A DNA stretch of 64,000 nucleotides from Nostoc parmelioides FACHB-3921 (GTDB lineage: Bacteria; Cyanobacteriota; Cyanobacteriia; Cyanobacteriales; Nostocaceae), in assembly GCF_014696625.1 (NCBI RefSeq), contig NZ_JACJQL010000001.1:248001-312000 (forward strand), written 5' to 3'. The notes under the pieces were generated by a model. It was not told the origin of the DNA and made no database searches. It worked only from the letters and a program-made list of their open reading frames with translations. Of the stretch, positions 45,131-52,792 are shown one piece after another. Position numbers and translations under genes: made by a program. The stretch's first letter is position 1; each line of letters opens with the position of its first letter.

Positions 45131-45583
45131 ATGATGAACGCTGATGAACGCAGATTGGATTTGAATAGGATTACGGAGAAGATTATTGGGTGTGCTTTTA
45201 AGGTGGGTAATACTTTGAGGGTTGGTTTTTTGGAGGGGGTTTATGAAAATGCGCTAGTGCATGAGTTACGGAAAACTAATTTGTTGGTTGAGCAGCAAAA
45301 AATGCTGGAAGTTTGGTATGACGGTATAGTTGTGGGTAACTATAGGGCTGATTTGTTAGTTGAGCAAGCTATTATTGTGGAGTTAAAGGCGGTAACAGCA
45401 CTAGATAATAGGCATTTTGCCCAGTGTATGAATTATCTTAAAGCCACTGGACTTACTCTCTGTCTATTAGGGGTAGGTTGGGTAGAGGCGCAGGCTTGCA
45501 TATTTGCAGCAATTTTTTATCAGACAAAGTATTCAAAGCTTTTAAGCATTTATGCCCCTATACTGAATTACCAAGGCAGCTGA
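45131..45583 (+). CDS. GxxExxY family protein (PD-(D/E)XK-like)
   Basis: About 150 residues. The ATG at 45131 follows GGAGGGGG at 6-nt spacing; the in-frame ATG at 45056 lies in a repeated GATGAACGCAGA stretch and is unlikely. The name-giving motif is GFLEGVYENAL, and the nuclease-like core is YRADLLV...IIVELKAV. After CLLGVG the sequence departs from the family, which usually ends soon after LLINFG. The tail of about 33 residues (WVEAQACIFAAIF...) therefore looks shifted or acquired. The 3' end overlaps the convergent SDR gene by 16 bp. Function is unknown. Confidence 0.75.
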   Translation: MMNADERRLDLNRITEKIIGCAFKVGNTLRVGFLEGVYENALVHELRKTNLLVEQQKMLEVWYDGIVVGNYRADLLVEQAIIVELKAVTALDNRHFAQCMNYLKATGLTLCLLGVGWVEAQACIFAAIFYQTKYSKLLSIYAPILNYQGS

Positions 45584-46338
45584 GTGCCATCCCAAGAGAA
45601 AAACTTTCCACTATCGCCTTCCTGGAGTTGTTCAATCACTGCTAATAATTGGTCAACAGTGCGTTCAACTGAAAATAATTTTTCGGCGGCTACATTTTTC
45701 TGAAAGGGTCGAGAAAGACGTGTATCGGTTGTCCCAGGATGTAAAGTTACTACCGTAGTTTTAGGGCAACTTCTACCATATTCAACGGCTACAGTCCGCA
45801 TAAACATATTAAGTGCCGCTTTAGAGGCGCGATAGCCGTACCAACCACCAAGTTGATTGTCGCCGATGCTGCCCAATTTAGCGGAAATACTAGCAAAAAC
45901 ACTTGGCTCATGATGTCGGAAGAAAGGTAACAGATGTTTTGCTAGGAGAACAGCACCTATACTGTTAATTTGAAAGTAATGTAGTAAATTTTCTGAATTA
46001 AGTTGTCTCAAACTTTTTTCAGGTTGTAAATTTCCTTCGTGTAGTATTCCTACACAGTTAATTACCAAATGCAATCTATGAGTTTCAGTATTTATTTGTT
46101 GCAAGATTTCAGCTATCTGTAACTCATCAGTAATATCTAGTGATAGACAAGTTAATCGTTGGGAATATTCGTTTTCTAGTGTAATTAACTCAGATGCTGA
46201 ATCTTTTTGGCGATAGGTAGCATAAATTTTGGTAATTTTGTCATTTTGTAGCAATTTTTTGACGAAGCCTAAACCAATGCCTTGGCTAGCTCCTACAATC
46301 AGGACATTGGCATGATTAATCTCATCAATAACAGACAT
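45568..46338 (-). CDS. Short-chain dehydrogenase/reductase (C-factor-like)
   Basis: 256 residues with ATG start. The nucleotide-binding motif is VLIVGASQGIGLGF, then LDITDE, NCVGIL, a Ser in FASISAKLGSIGDN and the YxxxK in WYGYRASKAALNMF. PGTTDTRLSRPF follows. This is a classical SDR of about 250 residues, close to the CsgA/C-factor group by its NQLGGWYGYRASKAALN segment. The likely reaction is NAD(P)-dependent oxidoreduction of an unknown substrate. It ends inside the GxxExxY gene, which runs toward it. Confidence 0.9.
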   Translation of the reverse strand: MSVIDEINHANVLIVGASQGIGLGFVKKLLQNDKITKIYATYRQKDSASELITLENEYSQRLTCLSLDITDELQIAEILQQINTETHRLHLVINCVGILHEGNLQPEKSLRQLNSENLLHYFQINSIGAVLLAKHLLPFFRHHEPSVFASISAKLGSIGDNQLGGWYGYRASKAALNMFMRTVAVEYGRSCPKTTVVTLHPGTTDTRLSRPFQKNVAAEKLFSVERTVDQLLAVIEQLQEGDSGKFFSWDGTQLPW

Positions 46339-46378
46339 ACAAAATTATAGCGATCGCCTACTTCAGTGCAACTATAAA

Positions 46379-46591
46379 CTATTCCTGCACTACTTCGACC
46401 AACTCTTCAATCATCACCTCGAAAGTACGGGCTAATTTCTGAATAGCCGTAAAATCTACAGTCGCCAATCCAGGCGATCGCGCATAGGTTCTCAGAGTGC
46501 TGTAAACTACACCAGAACGGTCAGATACTTCTTTGAGTGTCCAACCTCTCTGGGCTGCATACTCTCGAATCTTGAGGCGAATCATTCCCAT
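46379..46591 (-). CDS. Small XRE-family helix-turn-helix regulator
   Basis: 70 residues from the ATG at 46591; a TTG at 46606 and an ATG at 46585 are alternatives. The whole protein is one HTH_3/Cro-like domain: IREYAAQRGWTLKEVSDRSG, VVYSTLRTYARSPG, FTAIQKLARTFEVMIEELVE. The length is typical of stand-alone XRE regulators and antitoxin-like proteins. No toxin gene is visible beside it; the divergent gene at 46790 is of unknown function. It is separated from the SDR gene by 40 bp containing a HIP1-like site. Confidence 0.85.
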   Translation of the reverse strand: MGMIRLKIREYAAQRGWTLKEVSDRSGVVYSTLRTYARSPGLATVDFTAIQKLARTFEVMIEELVEVVQE

Positions 46592-46789
46592 AATTTGCTG
46601 CTTCAATGACTTGTATCAGTCGCAAAATAATTGTATCATATAAAACGATCGCCCCCCAGCCTAGAAAACAGAGAGAGCGATCGTAGTACTCAAATGTAAA
46701 ACCGATAGGTTATCTGTGTCTATCCATCGACAGGAAAAATACCTACGGGACTTAACAGTTAAACATCTACCGAATTTACTTGTATTTTT

Positions 46790-47275
46790 ATGGTATCATC
46801 ACTCAACCCAAAAGCAATTGTCATCCGTCCATCAAAAATTGTTCACAAATCTTTAACTCCCCATCCCTTATCCAGATTTGTCACCGAAGAAGCAATTTGT
46901 CTGATGTTTCGCATCGGGTTTGATGATATCTACACAGTGGAATGTTGGCACTATGTAGTTTACGTCCACGCCAGAGGAGTGAGTACATTTGTCAGTTATG
47001 CCGATTTTCCGCCGACTTTAGGAGTGCAACCACCAACCAAGTCAGACTTTATTAAATGGCGCAGGCGGTGGCGTAAGCAACACGACTATGCTCATCGCAA
47101 ACAAGCACCAGAATGGTGGGAAGAATTTTTTATCAGAGAGTTTTGGCAAGCACCTTCCGAGTCTGTGTTACACAGTTGGGGTGAGTTAGTCGGGATAATT
47201 AAATTTGTGTTTAGCGAAGATACTTTAGCCGAACTCCGCAGAAACTATCGTCTAGAAAAATCATCCTTAAATTAA
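46790..47275 (+). CDS. Hypothetical protein
   Basis: 161 residues with ATG start. It is aromatic-rich and basic (YTVECWHYVVYVHARGVSTF, FIKWRRRWRKQHDYAHRK, WWEEFFIREFWQ). It has no signal peptide, repeat or known catalytic motif. Codon use and HIP1 context are like the neighbours. It is divergent from the XRE regulator at 46379, with a 198-bp shared upstream region, so the regulator may control it. I do not recognise the family. Confidence 0.6.
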   Translation: MVSSLNPKAIVIRPSKIVHKSLTPHPLSRFVTEEAICLMFRIGFDDIYTVECWHYVVYVHARGVSTFVSYADFPPTLGVQPPTKSDFIKWRRRWRKQHDYAHRKQAPEWWEEFFIREFWQAPSESVLHSWGELVGIIKFVFSEDTLAELRRNYRLEKSSLN

Positions 47276-47611
47276 TTACCGAAGCAAGACAGAAGGCAGG
47301 AGTTATAAACAACTTAAGGCTTTAAGTCGCCATCATGAACTGCGTACACCATGACGCATGAAATTTGGCATTGGATATCTACATAACTGTCTTGAGTTAG
47401 AGGAATCAGACCATAGGTATTTTTCTGAACTTATCATTACTTGATTATACAAGTTGTGTTTCTTAATTATGAGAATAACTTTGCATAAACCGGAAGTGAT
47501 TTATGTATGAAAAATAGATACTCTTGTCATTAACAGCAAAGTTAATTAGCTCAAAAAATCATAACTGAGTAGTCAACTTTGCAGCCAAACCACACAATGA
47601 GACTTTTCACT
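47276..47611. other. Intergenic region upstream of the peptide-precursor gene
   Basis: AT-rich. It contains the motif GCCATCATGAACTGCGTACAC near 47329, which recurs inverted near 49232. No other structure is evident, and no clear promoter can be named. Confidence 0.45.
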
Positions 47612-47872
47612 ATGACTCACAAATTCCTTACTGATGTGTCTGAAGCACAACAACAAATTATCTCTGGGGGGAGTGATTACACATTTAATAGCAGCTACTC
47701 TTCTAAGAGACAAGCGAATTTCCAAGGATCATCAAATTCCAATAATCAAGGCAGTAATAGTCAATCTCAGGGAAACGTAAGTGAGGTTACTAGCTATTCA
47801 AAAGAATGGTCAGGGGTGGGTGCGCCATTACTACCTACGATTGGTTTCTGGAATTTACCCTATATCTTCTAG
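47612..47872 (+). CDS. Double-glycine leader peptide precursor (bacteriocin/RiPP-like)
   Basis: 86 residues from the ATG at 47612; an ATG at 47597 would add five. The leader MTHKFLTDVSEAQQQIISGG ends in Gly-Gly after an amphipathic segment, as in substrates of C39 peptidase exporters. The remainder is rich in Ser, Asn and Gln (SSNSNNQGSNSQSQGN) and ends in an aromatic/hydrophobic stretch (PTIGFWNLPYIF). It lacks Cys, so no disulfide or lanthionine is possible. No processing or export gene lies beside it; the only trace in the window is the ABC remnant at 7459. Product fate is unknown. Confidence 0.65.
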   Translation: MTHKFLTDVSEAQQQIISGGSDYTFNSSYSSKRQANFQGSSNSNNQGSNSQSQGNVSEVTSYSKEWSGVGAPLLPTIGFWNLPYIF

Positions 47873-48074
47873 AGGTTCTTTGATATGAGAATCCGGTTTG
47901 ATTGGTAAACAGATTGAGGTGTTTGTAGGGTGGGCAATGCCCATCCTATATGTAGTTCAAATACTGATAATCTGAAAAAAGAACTAGAAAAATGTTCCTA
48001 TGTCATGCTGAATGGCTCAAACAAGAGCGATCGCTAAAATTACACTATAAGATGGTTATGAACGCAGAAAAATA

Positions 48075-48239
48075 CTAGTAGTTTTCTGTTTGGATAATCA
48101 AGCATTCACATTCTGGCAGATTATGTACCCAAAGGATTTGAACACCGTCAAATAGGGGAATTTCGACCTGCCACCACGTTCCACCCCGTAGACGACGATA
48201 CCAACGGTGTTTAGAAAGCGTTAAATCTATAATTTCCAT
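48075..48239 (-). CDS. Small hypothetical protein, 54 residues
   Basis: An ATG at 48237-48239 opens a 54-residue frame beginning MEIIDLTLSKHRWYRRLRGG, followed by TWWQVEIPLFDGVQILWVHN and LPECECLIIQTENY. The balanced composition, strong beta-strand pattern and conserved-looking Trp/Arg content suggest a real gene rather than chance. It lies 68 bp downstream of the XRE/MmyB gene on the same strand. No function is recognised. Confidence 0.55.
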   Translation of the reverse strand: MEIIDLTLSKHRWYRRLRGGTWWQVEIPLFDGVQILWVHNLPECECLIIQTENY

Positions 48240-48307
48240 AGGCTAATTGGCTTTTGAGGAATGAGAGGGGAGTTTTTGACGGGTTAATCATCTATTATTA
48301 CCAATAT

Positions 48308-49156
48308 TTATTGAGGATTGTCATTACAGGATACTGCTATTTTTCGCAGATTGTCTTCCGTTACTTCATCTGCTGGAAATAAGCTTTCAATTCTTAGTTC
48401 TTGTAAGGTTATATCATGGGGTGTTCCTAAGGTAGCAATTGTCGAAAATAAGCTCAGGCTCAATCCATTTTTGACAAACTGCACGGTTAGTAATGGCACT
48501 TGCCATGTGCAGGTATGAGATATTTGCCACAACTGAGGAACATCTGGATAAGTTTGTAGTTCTTGGAAAAGATTTACAGATTCTTGACTACAACCTTCTG
48601 CCAAAGTTTCCCGATATACTCGTTGAATCAGATGGTTAGCGATTTCTTCCCAATTAGCAATGAAAGGTTTTAATCCCTGAGGATGAAACATAAATCGCAT
48701 CAAATTAAATTTGCCATTGCTATCAAACAGATTTTGTAGCTGTTGGGGTGGAACTAACCAATTGATTAGTCGCTGCGCGGCTGTATTACTTTGAATCAGA
48801 TTCCAGTATCTATCCATAACCAGCGCTGGTAATGGTTCTTGTTGTTGCAAAATAAAATTTAACGCCTTGCGGATAGGTTCAATTTCTGATGCTGATAAAT
48901 CACTTTCGGAATAAATCGGCGCAAAACCCGCAGATGTTAGCATCACGTTTTGGTAACGCAAAGGAACATCTAAAACAGTAGCGAGTTGCAAAATCATCTC
49001 CCGACTTGGTTTTGCTCTACCTGATTCCAGAAAGCTGATGTGTCGCTGAGAGACTTCACTGGCTACAGCTAAATCGAGTTGACTGAAACTGCGTTGATTC
49101 CGCCAGTGTTTCAGCAGATTCCCAAAGGATGTATCGCGGTTAATAGTAGTTTGCAT
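48308..49156 (-). CDS. XRE-family regulator with MmyB-like ligand-binding domain
   Basis: 282 residues with ATG start. The N-terminal HTH spans about 8-65 (FGNLLKHWRNQRSFSQLDLA, SQRHISFLESGRAKPSREMI). The rest is the PAS-like MmyB domain: PLPALVMDRYWNLIQSNTAA, NLMRFMFHPQGLKPFI, NWEEIANHLIQRVYRE. Actinobacterial and cyanobacterial members bind fatty acids or similar ligands and usually control a neighbouring oxidoreductase. No such gene is beside it; the divergent neighbour is a DUF2834 membrane protein. The shared upstream gap is about 200 bp. Confidence 0.9.
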   Translation of the reverse strand: MQTTINRDTSFGNLLKHWRNQRSFSQLDLAVASEVSQRHISFLESGRAKPSREMILQLATVLDVPLRYQNVMLTSAGFAPIYSESDLSASEIEPIRKALNFILQQQEPLPALVMDRYWNLIQSNTAAQRLINWLVPPQQLQNLFDSNGKFNLMRFMFHPQGLKPFIANWEEIANHLIQRVYRETLAEGCSQESVNLFQELQTYPDVPQLWQISHTCTWQVPLLTVQFVKNGLSLSLFSTIATLGTPHDITLQELRIESLFPADEVTEDNLRKIAVSCNDNPQ

Positions 49157-49354
49157 TTGTGCCTACCTAGCTTGAAAAAGGGGTGTAGGGGTTTAAGGGT
49201 ATGGGGGTTTAAGGGAAAGACTTTTTACGTGTTCTGGTGTACGCAGTTCATGACGGCTACTTATGTGATGATTTTGATTACCTAGCAGGTAATTGTATTT
49301 ATTATCTGGGTTGTTCATAATCAAAGCAACAAGATTGATGAGGCCAGTAAACCT

Positions 49355-49735
49355 ATGTACAACCAAACTTATTTACAGCAGTCTAAATCCCAAAAACTCT
49401 TGTCTATAAAATCCATTTACTTACTCATGGCAGTTATTGGTTTTATCGCACCTTGGAGTTTGTTGTTAGAATTTATCATTCAGCATGGTTTGTATACACA
49501 GTTTTTCTTTCAGCAAGCATTTGCTAATAATGTCTCGACTACTTTTGTCGTAGATTTATTGTTGACTATAGATGTTTTTTTGTTTTTCTCATTTATAGAA
49601 CTAAAACGGCTAGGATTTTCACGCCGTTGGTTATTACTTTACTTTGTGCTTATTTTAGGATCTGGTTTATGTTGTTCTCTGCCTTTGTTTTTATATTTCC
49701 GTGAACAGGCTTTAGAAAAACAAGTGCAAGAATAA
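49355..49735 (+). CDS. DUF2834 family membrane protein
   Basis: 126 residues with ATG start. Three membrane helices are visible: YLLMAVIGFIAPWSLLLEF, VVDLLLTIDVFLFFSFIE and WLLLYFVLILGSGLCCSLPL. The second is preceded by FQQAFANNVSTTF, which with the final PLFLYFRE is typical of DUF2834. Function is unknown. It is divergent from the MmyB-type regulator, a plausible controller, and is followed by a terminator-like palindrome shared with the convergent gene. Confidence 0.85.
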   Translation: MYNQTYLQQSKSQKLLSIKSIYLLMAVIGFIAPWSLLLEFIIQHGLYTQFFFQQAFANNVSTTFVVDLLLTIDVFLFFSFIELKRLGFSRRWLLLYFVLILGSGLCCSLPLFLYFREQALEKQVQE

Positions 49736-49753
49736 CTGGTGATAATATTATGT

Positions 49754-49778
49754 GTTTGGTGGGCATTGCCCACCAAAC
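49754..49778. terminator. Palindrome between convergent genes
   Basis: Perfect 12-bp arms GTTTGGTGGGCA and TGCCCACCAAAC with a 1-nt loop. It lies between the ends of the DUF2834 gene and the convergent PEP-CTERM gene, 18 bp from each. It could stop transcription from both sides, but it is also built on the dispersed GTGGGCAATGCCCAC core seen at 47927 and 56903. Confidence 0.6.
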
Positions 49779-49797
49779 TACATAAGCTATGACCAAT

Positions 49798-52566
49798 TTA
49801 GCGTCGGCGCTTGACAAAGATGAATATAGCGATCGCACTCACACCTAAAAGCCATCCCCCTGAAGGTTCAGGTACGCTGACTTTCAAGGGGTTATTGGGT
49901 TTAGAGAGGTTTTCCTTGCCATTTTCAACTTTACGATCAAAGCGATCACTTGCGGCTTCTGCTTCTTTGAGTAACTGTCTTTGTTCATCGTTGACTAATA
50001 CCAACATCGAAGAATAAGGGCTGACAATCTTATACTTTTTGGCTACAGCGTGAATTGCATCCAAACTTTTGAGATTGTCTAACTTAATTTGTTTACTCAA
50101 GCCTAAAATTAATTGTCTGGCGGCTAATGGTAATAAATCATCTTGCTGGTTATTAGTTGTAATTGCTGTGTCTAATGTTTGCAAATACCAAGCATAACCA
50201 TTAACGACAGTAACAACAGAATCACCCAAAACTGATTTAGTGGCAATTCGTTGCAGCACCTCGGCAATATCAACAGCAACTCCACCACCGCTATCTTGTA
50301 ATGATTTAATGATGCCATCGTTATAAGCTCCAGGCAATCCACCTAAATGCACCATCCACAAAGGTGCAGGAGTAGTGGGGACGGTTTTATTGTTCTTCGA
50401 CAACTCATAACTACCTTCATCACTCAACAATAAAACGGCATCATAAGCTGTATCTCCACGCAAATTATTAAACTGTGCCAACATTTCCTGGGGTTGAATT
50501 GTACCGTAAAAAGCTACTTTTTCGGGTTGGAATTGTTGGATATCATCTAATCTTTTGGGTGTAGCACCTGGAGAAACACTGATATATAAATCAGCATCGT
50601 TGTTTGTCAAATCATTATCTGCAAAACCATGTTGTTTCAACCAGGATAATGTTTGTGTCAATTCTTTGATATGTTCTCCCATACTACGGGAAGTGTCGAG
50701 AACTAAGGCGACACGCTGATTTTGAGGTAAAGTGTAATCTTTGTTAGATAAGGGTTTAGCTAATATTTTGTAGCCTTCATCTAAACTCACCTCATGTTGT
50801 GCAGGCTGAATTTTTTGGCTGCTGGGGATGAATTCTTCTAACCAAGCATCTTCTTTAAAACCTATTTCTTTACCGTTGCGGATACGCTTGGTTTGATTAG
50901 TCCAGAATATATTACGTCTTTCCCCTAAATCTGGCATTGCCCAACCTTTATCTTGTCCCAGCACCTTGTAAGTTAACCATAGGTGCATTTCTGTAGGTAG
51001 TGGTGGTTGTCCTTCTATTTGTTGTACGTTGTTGGGAGGAATAGGAAAAGCCCGTAAACGATAATGTCTTGGCCCGACTTGTTCTAATAAGGCTGGGTCT
51101 ACTGGACGTTCACGTCTAACTTGAGAATTATAAACTTTTTGGGCAGCACCACGAGGAGAGACAACAAAATTAAAGCGTTGGTTTAAGTTATTAGTATCTC
51201 CCAACCATAAGCCAGTAATTACAGCGCTTTCTGGCAAAGAGAAGGAGTAGAAAACTTCCTGAACTTCTCGTGTTTGGTTTTTATAAACTTCGTACAATTC
51301 CACATCAGCCCAATCACCATGTTCTTTCACGGTGACTTGTTGTGATGTCAACAAAACTTTTTTCTCGTTGATATTTAATAAACCCGCTTTAACTTCTTGT
51401 TCGTTAAAAGTAGATTGTACTGCATGACTAACGGCTGTTTTTTCGGCTTTTTGTAGAGGTGTGTCAAAAAATTCCGCGTAGAGTTTTTCTGCCTTAGCAA
51501 CATCTTTGTCAGAACCATTATATAAAAATGGTGACATCAAAAAATTATAGGTTTCTTGTAATCCATCAGCCGCCGTCTTTTCCAAACCTAATACATGACG
51601 ATACATGGCACTGATATGATTATTTTCTTGCCTGCTGCTGAGGTAGCGGTAAGAAGATAAATAAGCGTTAACTAATCCTGTGCGAATTTGTTCTGATTTA
51701 GCAATAAGGGTTTGGCGATCGCTATCATTTTTCGGTGCATTAGCTAACAGTGAAAAAGCCATTACTTGGGGCTGTTGTTGCAAAGATAAGAAAGTCACCA
51801 AAAACGCCACAATGACTGCACTAGCACCAGCAAATGTCTTTTTATTTCCATGATCTGAAGCAAAAGCTTTTAAAATTTTTGCTCCTGAGTGTACATACAT
51901 TGCTGCTAATGCTGATGGCATCGCAATAAACAATGTAGCGCTAAAACCAAGAACAATTAACCATGTAGAAATTACGAATAAACCACCGACAAAAGCTGAG
52001 TGATATAAGATATCCCATAATGGCATTACCCATTCAAATTTTACAAACTCCCGCAACAAAAATACTGCTAAAGGCAAGGCGTAAAATAACAATACAGCAC
52101 CTGCATAAACACCAAATACCAGCATTAATGTGTGGGCTAAGATTTGTACCCATTGCAAACCAATTTTGTGCCGGGAAGCATAACCCCAAAATAGTTCTCC
52201 TGCAAAAGCAGTGATACAAACACCCATTGTTAGTAAAATTTGACTACTAGCGGGGGTGAGTTCTCGAATCACAAACAAGCGTAATAAACACAAGACAAAT
52301 AGGGGGGCTTCTACACCATAAAATAGGCGAATGAGTTGTACAGGTTGTTGAGGAAACCACCAGCCACCGATAATACTGGAAATTGTGGGAATGGCAATTA
52401 AAGTAACTAGAGCTAAGGAAAATTCAATCGGTATATCACCCCTAGCGGTTGCCAAAACTAATGGCACACCTACAAATGGTAATATCCCTAAATAAACTAA
52501 TGCTAAAAATGTCAGGTTCCAGAGCCAAAAAATTCCGTAAAAACTTGCATTCCAAAACGATTTCAC
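49798..52566 (-). CDS. TIGR02921-type PEP-CTERM membrane protein with VIT-like and vWA domains
   Basis: 922 residues with ATG start. About seven membrane helices fill residues 1-265 (FLALVYLGILPFVGVPLVLA and others). A VIT-like beta domain follows at about 380-520 (VELYEVYKNQTREVQEVFYS), then a vWA domain with MIDAS DTSRSMGEH near residue 635. The C-terminus is a PEP-CTERM sorting signal: PEP followed by a helix (WLLGVSAIAIFIFV) and KRRR. Such signals are cut by exosortase, and none is encoded here. The family is an integral-membrane protein of unknown role, possibly linked to extracellular polysaccharide or surface assembly. Confidence 0.88.
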   Translation of the reverse strand: MKSFWNASFYGIFWLWNLTFLALVYLGILPFVGVPLVLATARGDIPIEFSLALVTLIAIPTISSIIGGWWFPQQPVQLIRLFYGVEAPLFVLCLLRLFVIRELTPASSQILLTMGVCITAFAGELFWGYASRHKIGLQWVQILAHTLMLVFGVYAGAVLLFYALPLAVFLLREFVKFEWVMPLWDILYHSAFVGGLFVISTWLIVLGFSATLFIAMPSALAAMYVHSGAKILKAFASDHGNKKTFAGASAVIVAFLVTFLSLQQQPQVMAFSLLANAPKNDSDRQTLIAKSEQIRTGLVNAYLSSYRYLSSRQENNHISAMYRHVLGLEKTAADGLQETYNFLMSPFLYNGSDKDVAKAEKLYAEFFDTPLQKAEKTAVSHAVQSTFNEQEVKAGLLNINEKKVLLTSQQVTVKEHGDWADVELYEVYKNQTREVQEVFYSFSLPESAVITGLWLGDTNNLNQRFNFVVSPRGAAQKVYNSQVRRERPVDPALLEQVGPRHYRLRAFPIPPNNVQQIEGQPPLPTEMHLWLTYKVLGQDKGWAMPDLGERRNIFWTNQTKRIRNGKEIGFKEDAWLEEFIPSSQKIQPAQHEVSLDEGYKILAKPLSNKDYTLPQNQRVALVLDTSRSMGEHIKELTQTLSWLKQHGFADNDLTNNDADLYISVSPGATPKRLDDIQQFQPEKVAFYGTIQPQEMLAQFNNLRGDTAYDAVLLLSDEGSYELSKNNKTVPTTPAPLWMVHLGGLPGAYNDGIIKSLQDSGGGVAVDIAEVLQRIATKSVLGDSVVTVVNGYAWYLQTLDTAITTNNQQDDLLPLAARQLILGLSKQIKLDNLKSLDAIHAVAKKYKIVSPYSSMLVLVNDEQRQLLKEAEAASDRFDRKVENGKENLSKPNNPLKVSVPEPSGGWLLGVSAIAIFIFVKRRR

Positions 52567-52792
52567 AGCTTTACTCCTCCTAACGTCTATATAGATACAG
52601 CACTATATTGATAATTCCCTGAATTCAGGGCTATCTTTTGTAGTGGCGGGGGAGAAGAGAAGCAGAGGAAGAGAAATTGCTGAATAATAACTCTCTTCCC
52701 TCCCCTGCCCCCTTCTTCCTGTCATCTGTGATTATCAAAGGCTAATTGGGCAATCTAAGTATAGTTTTCTACTTATCCTGATTTTCACAGGT

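Noticed and set aside
52759..52772. NtcA-type site GTATAGTTTTCTAC (GTA-N8-TAC) 20 bp upstream of the dCache kinase.
   Set aside because: It is too close to the start codon for the usual activator position, has no matched -10 box, and a six-base pattern is expected several times in 64 kb by chance.
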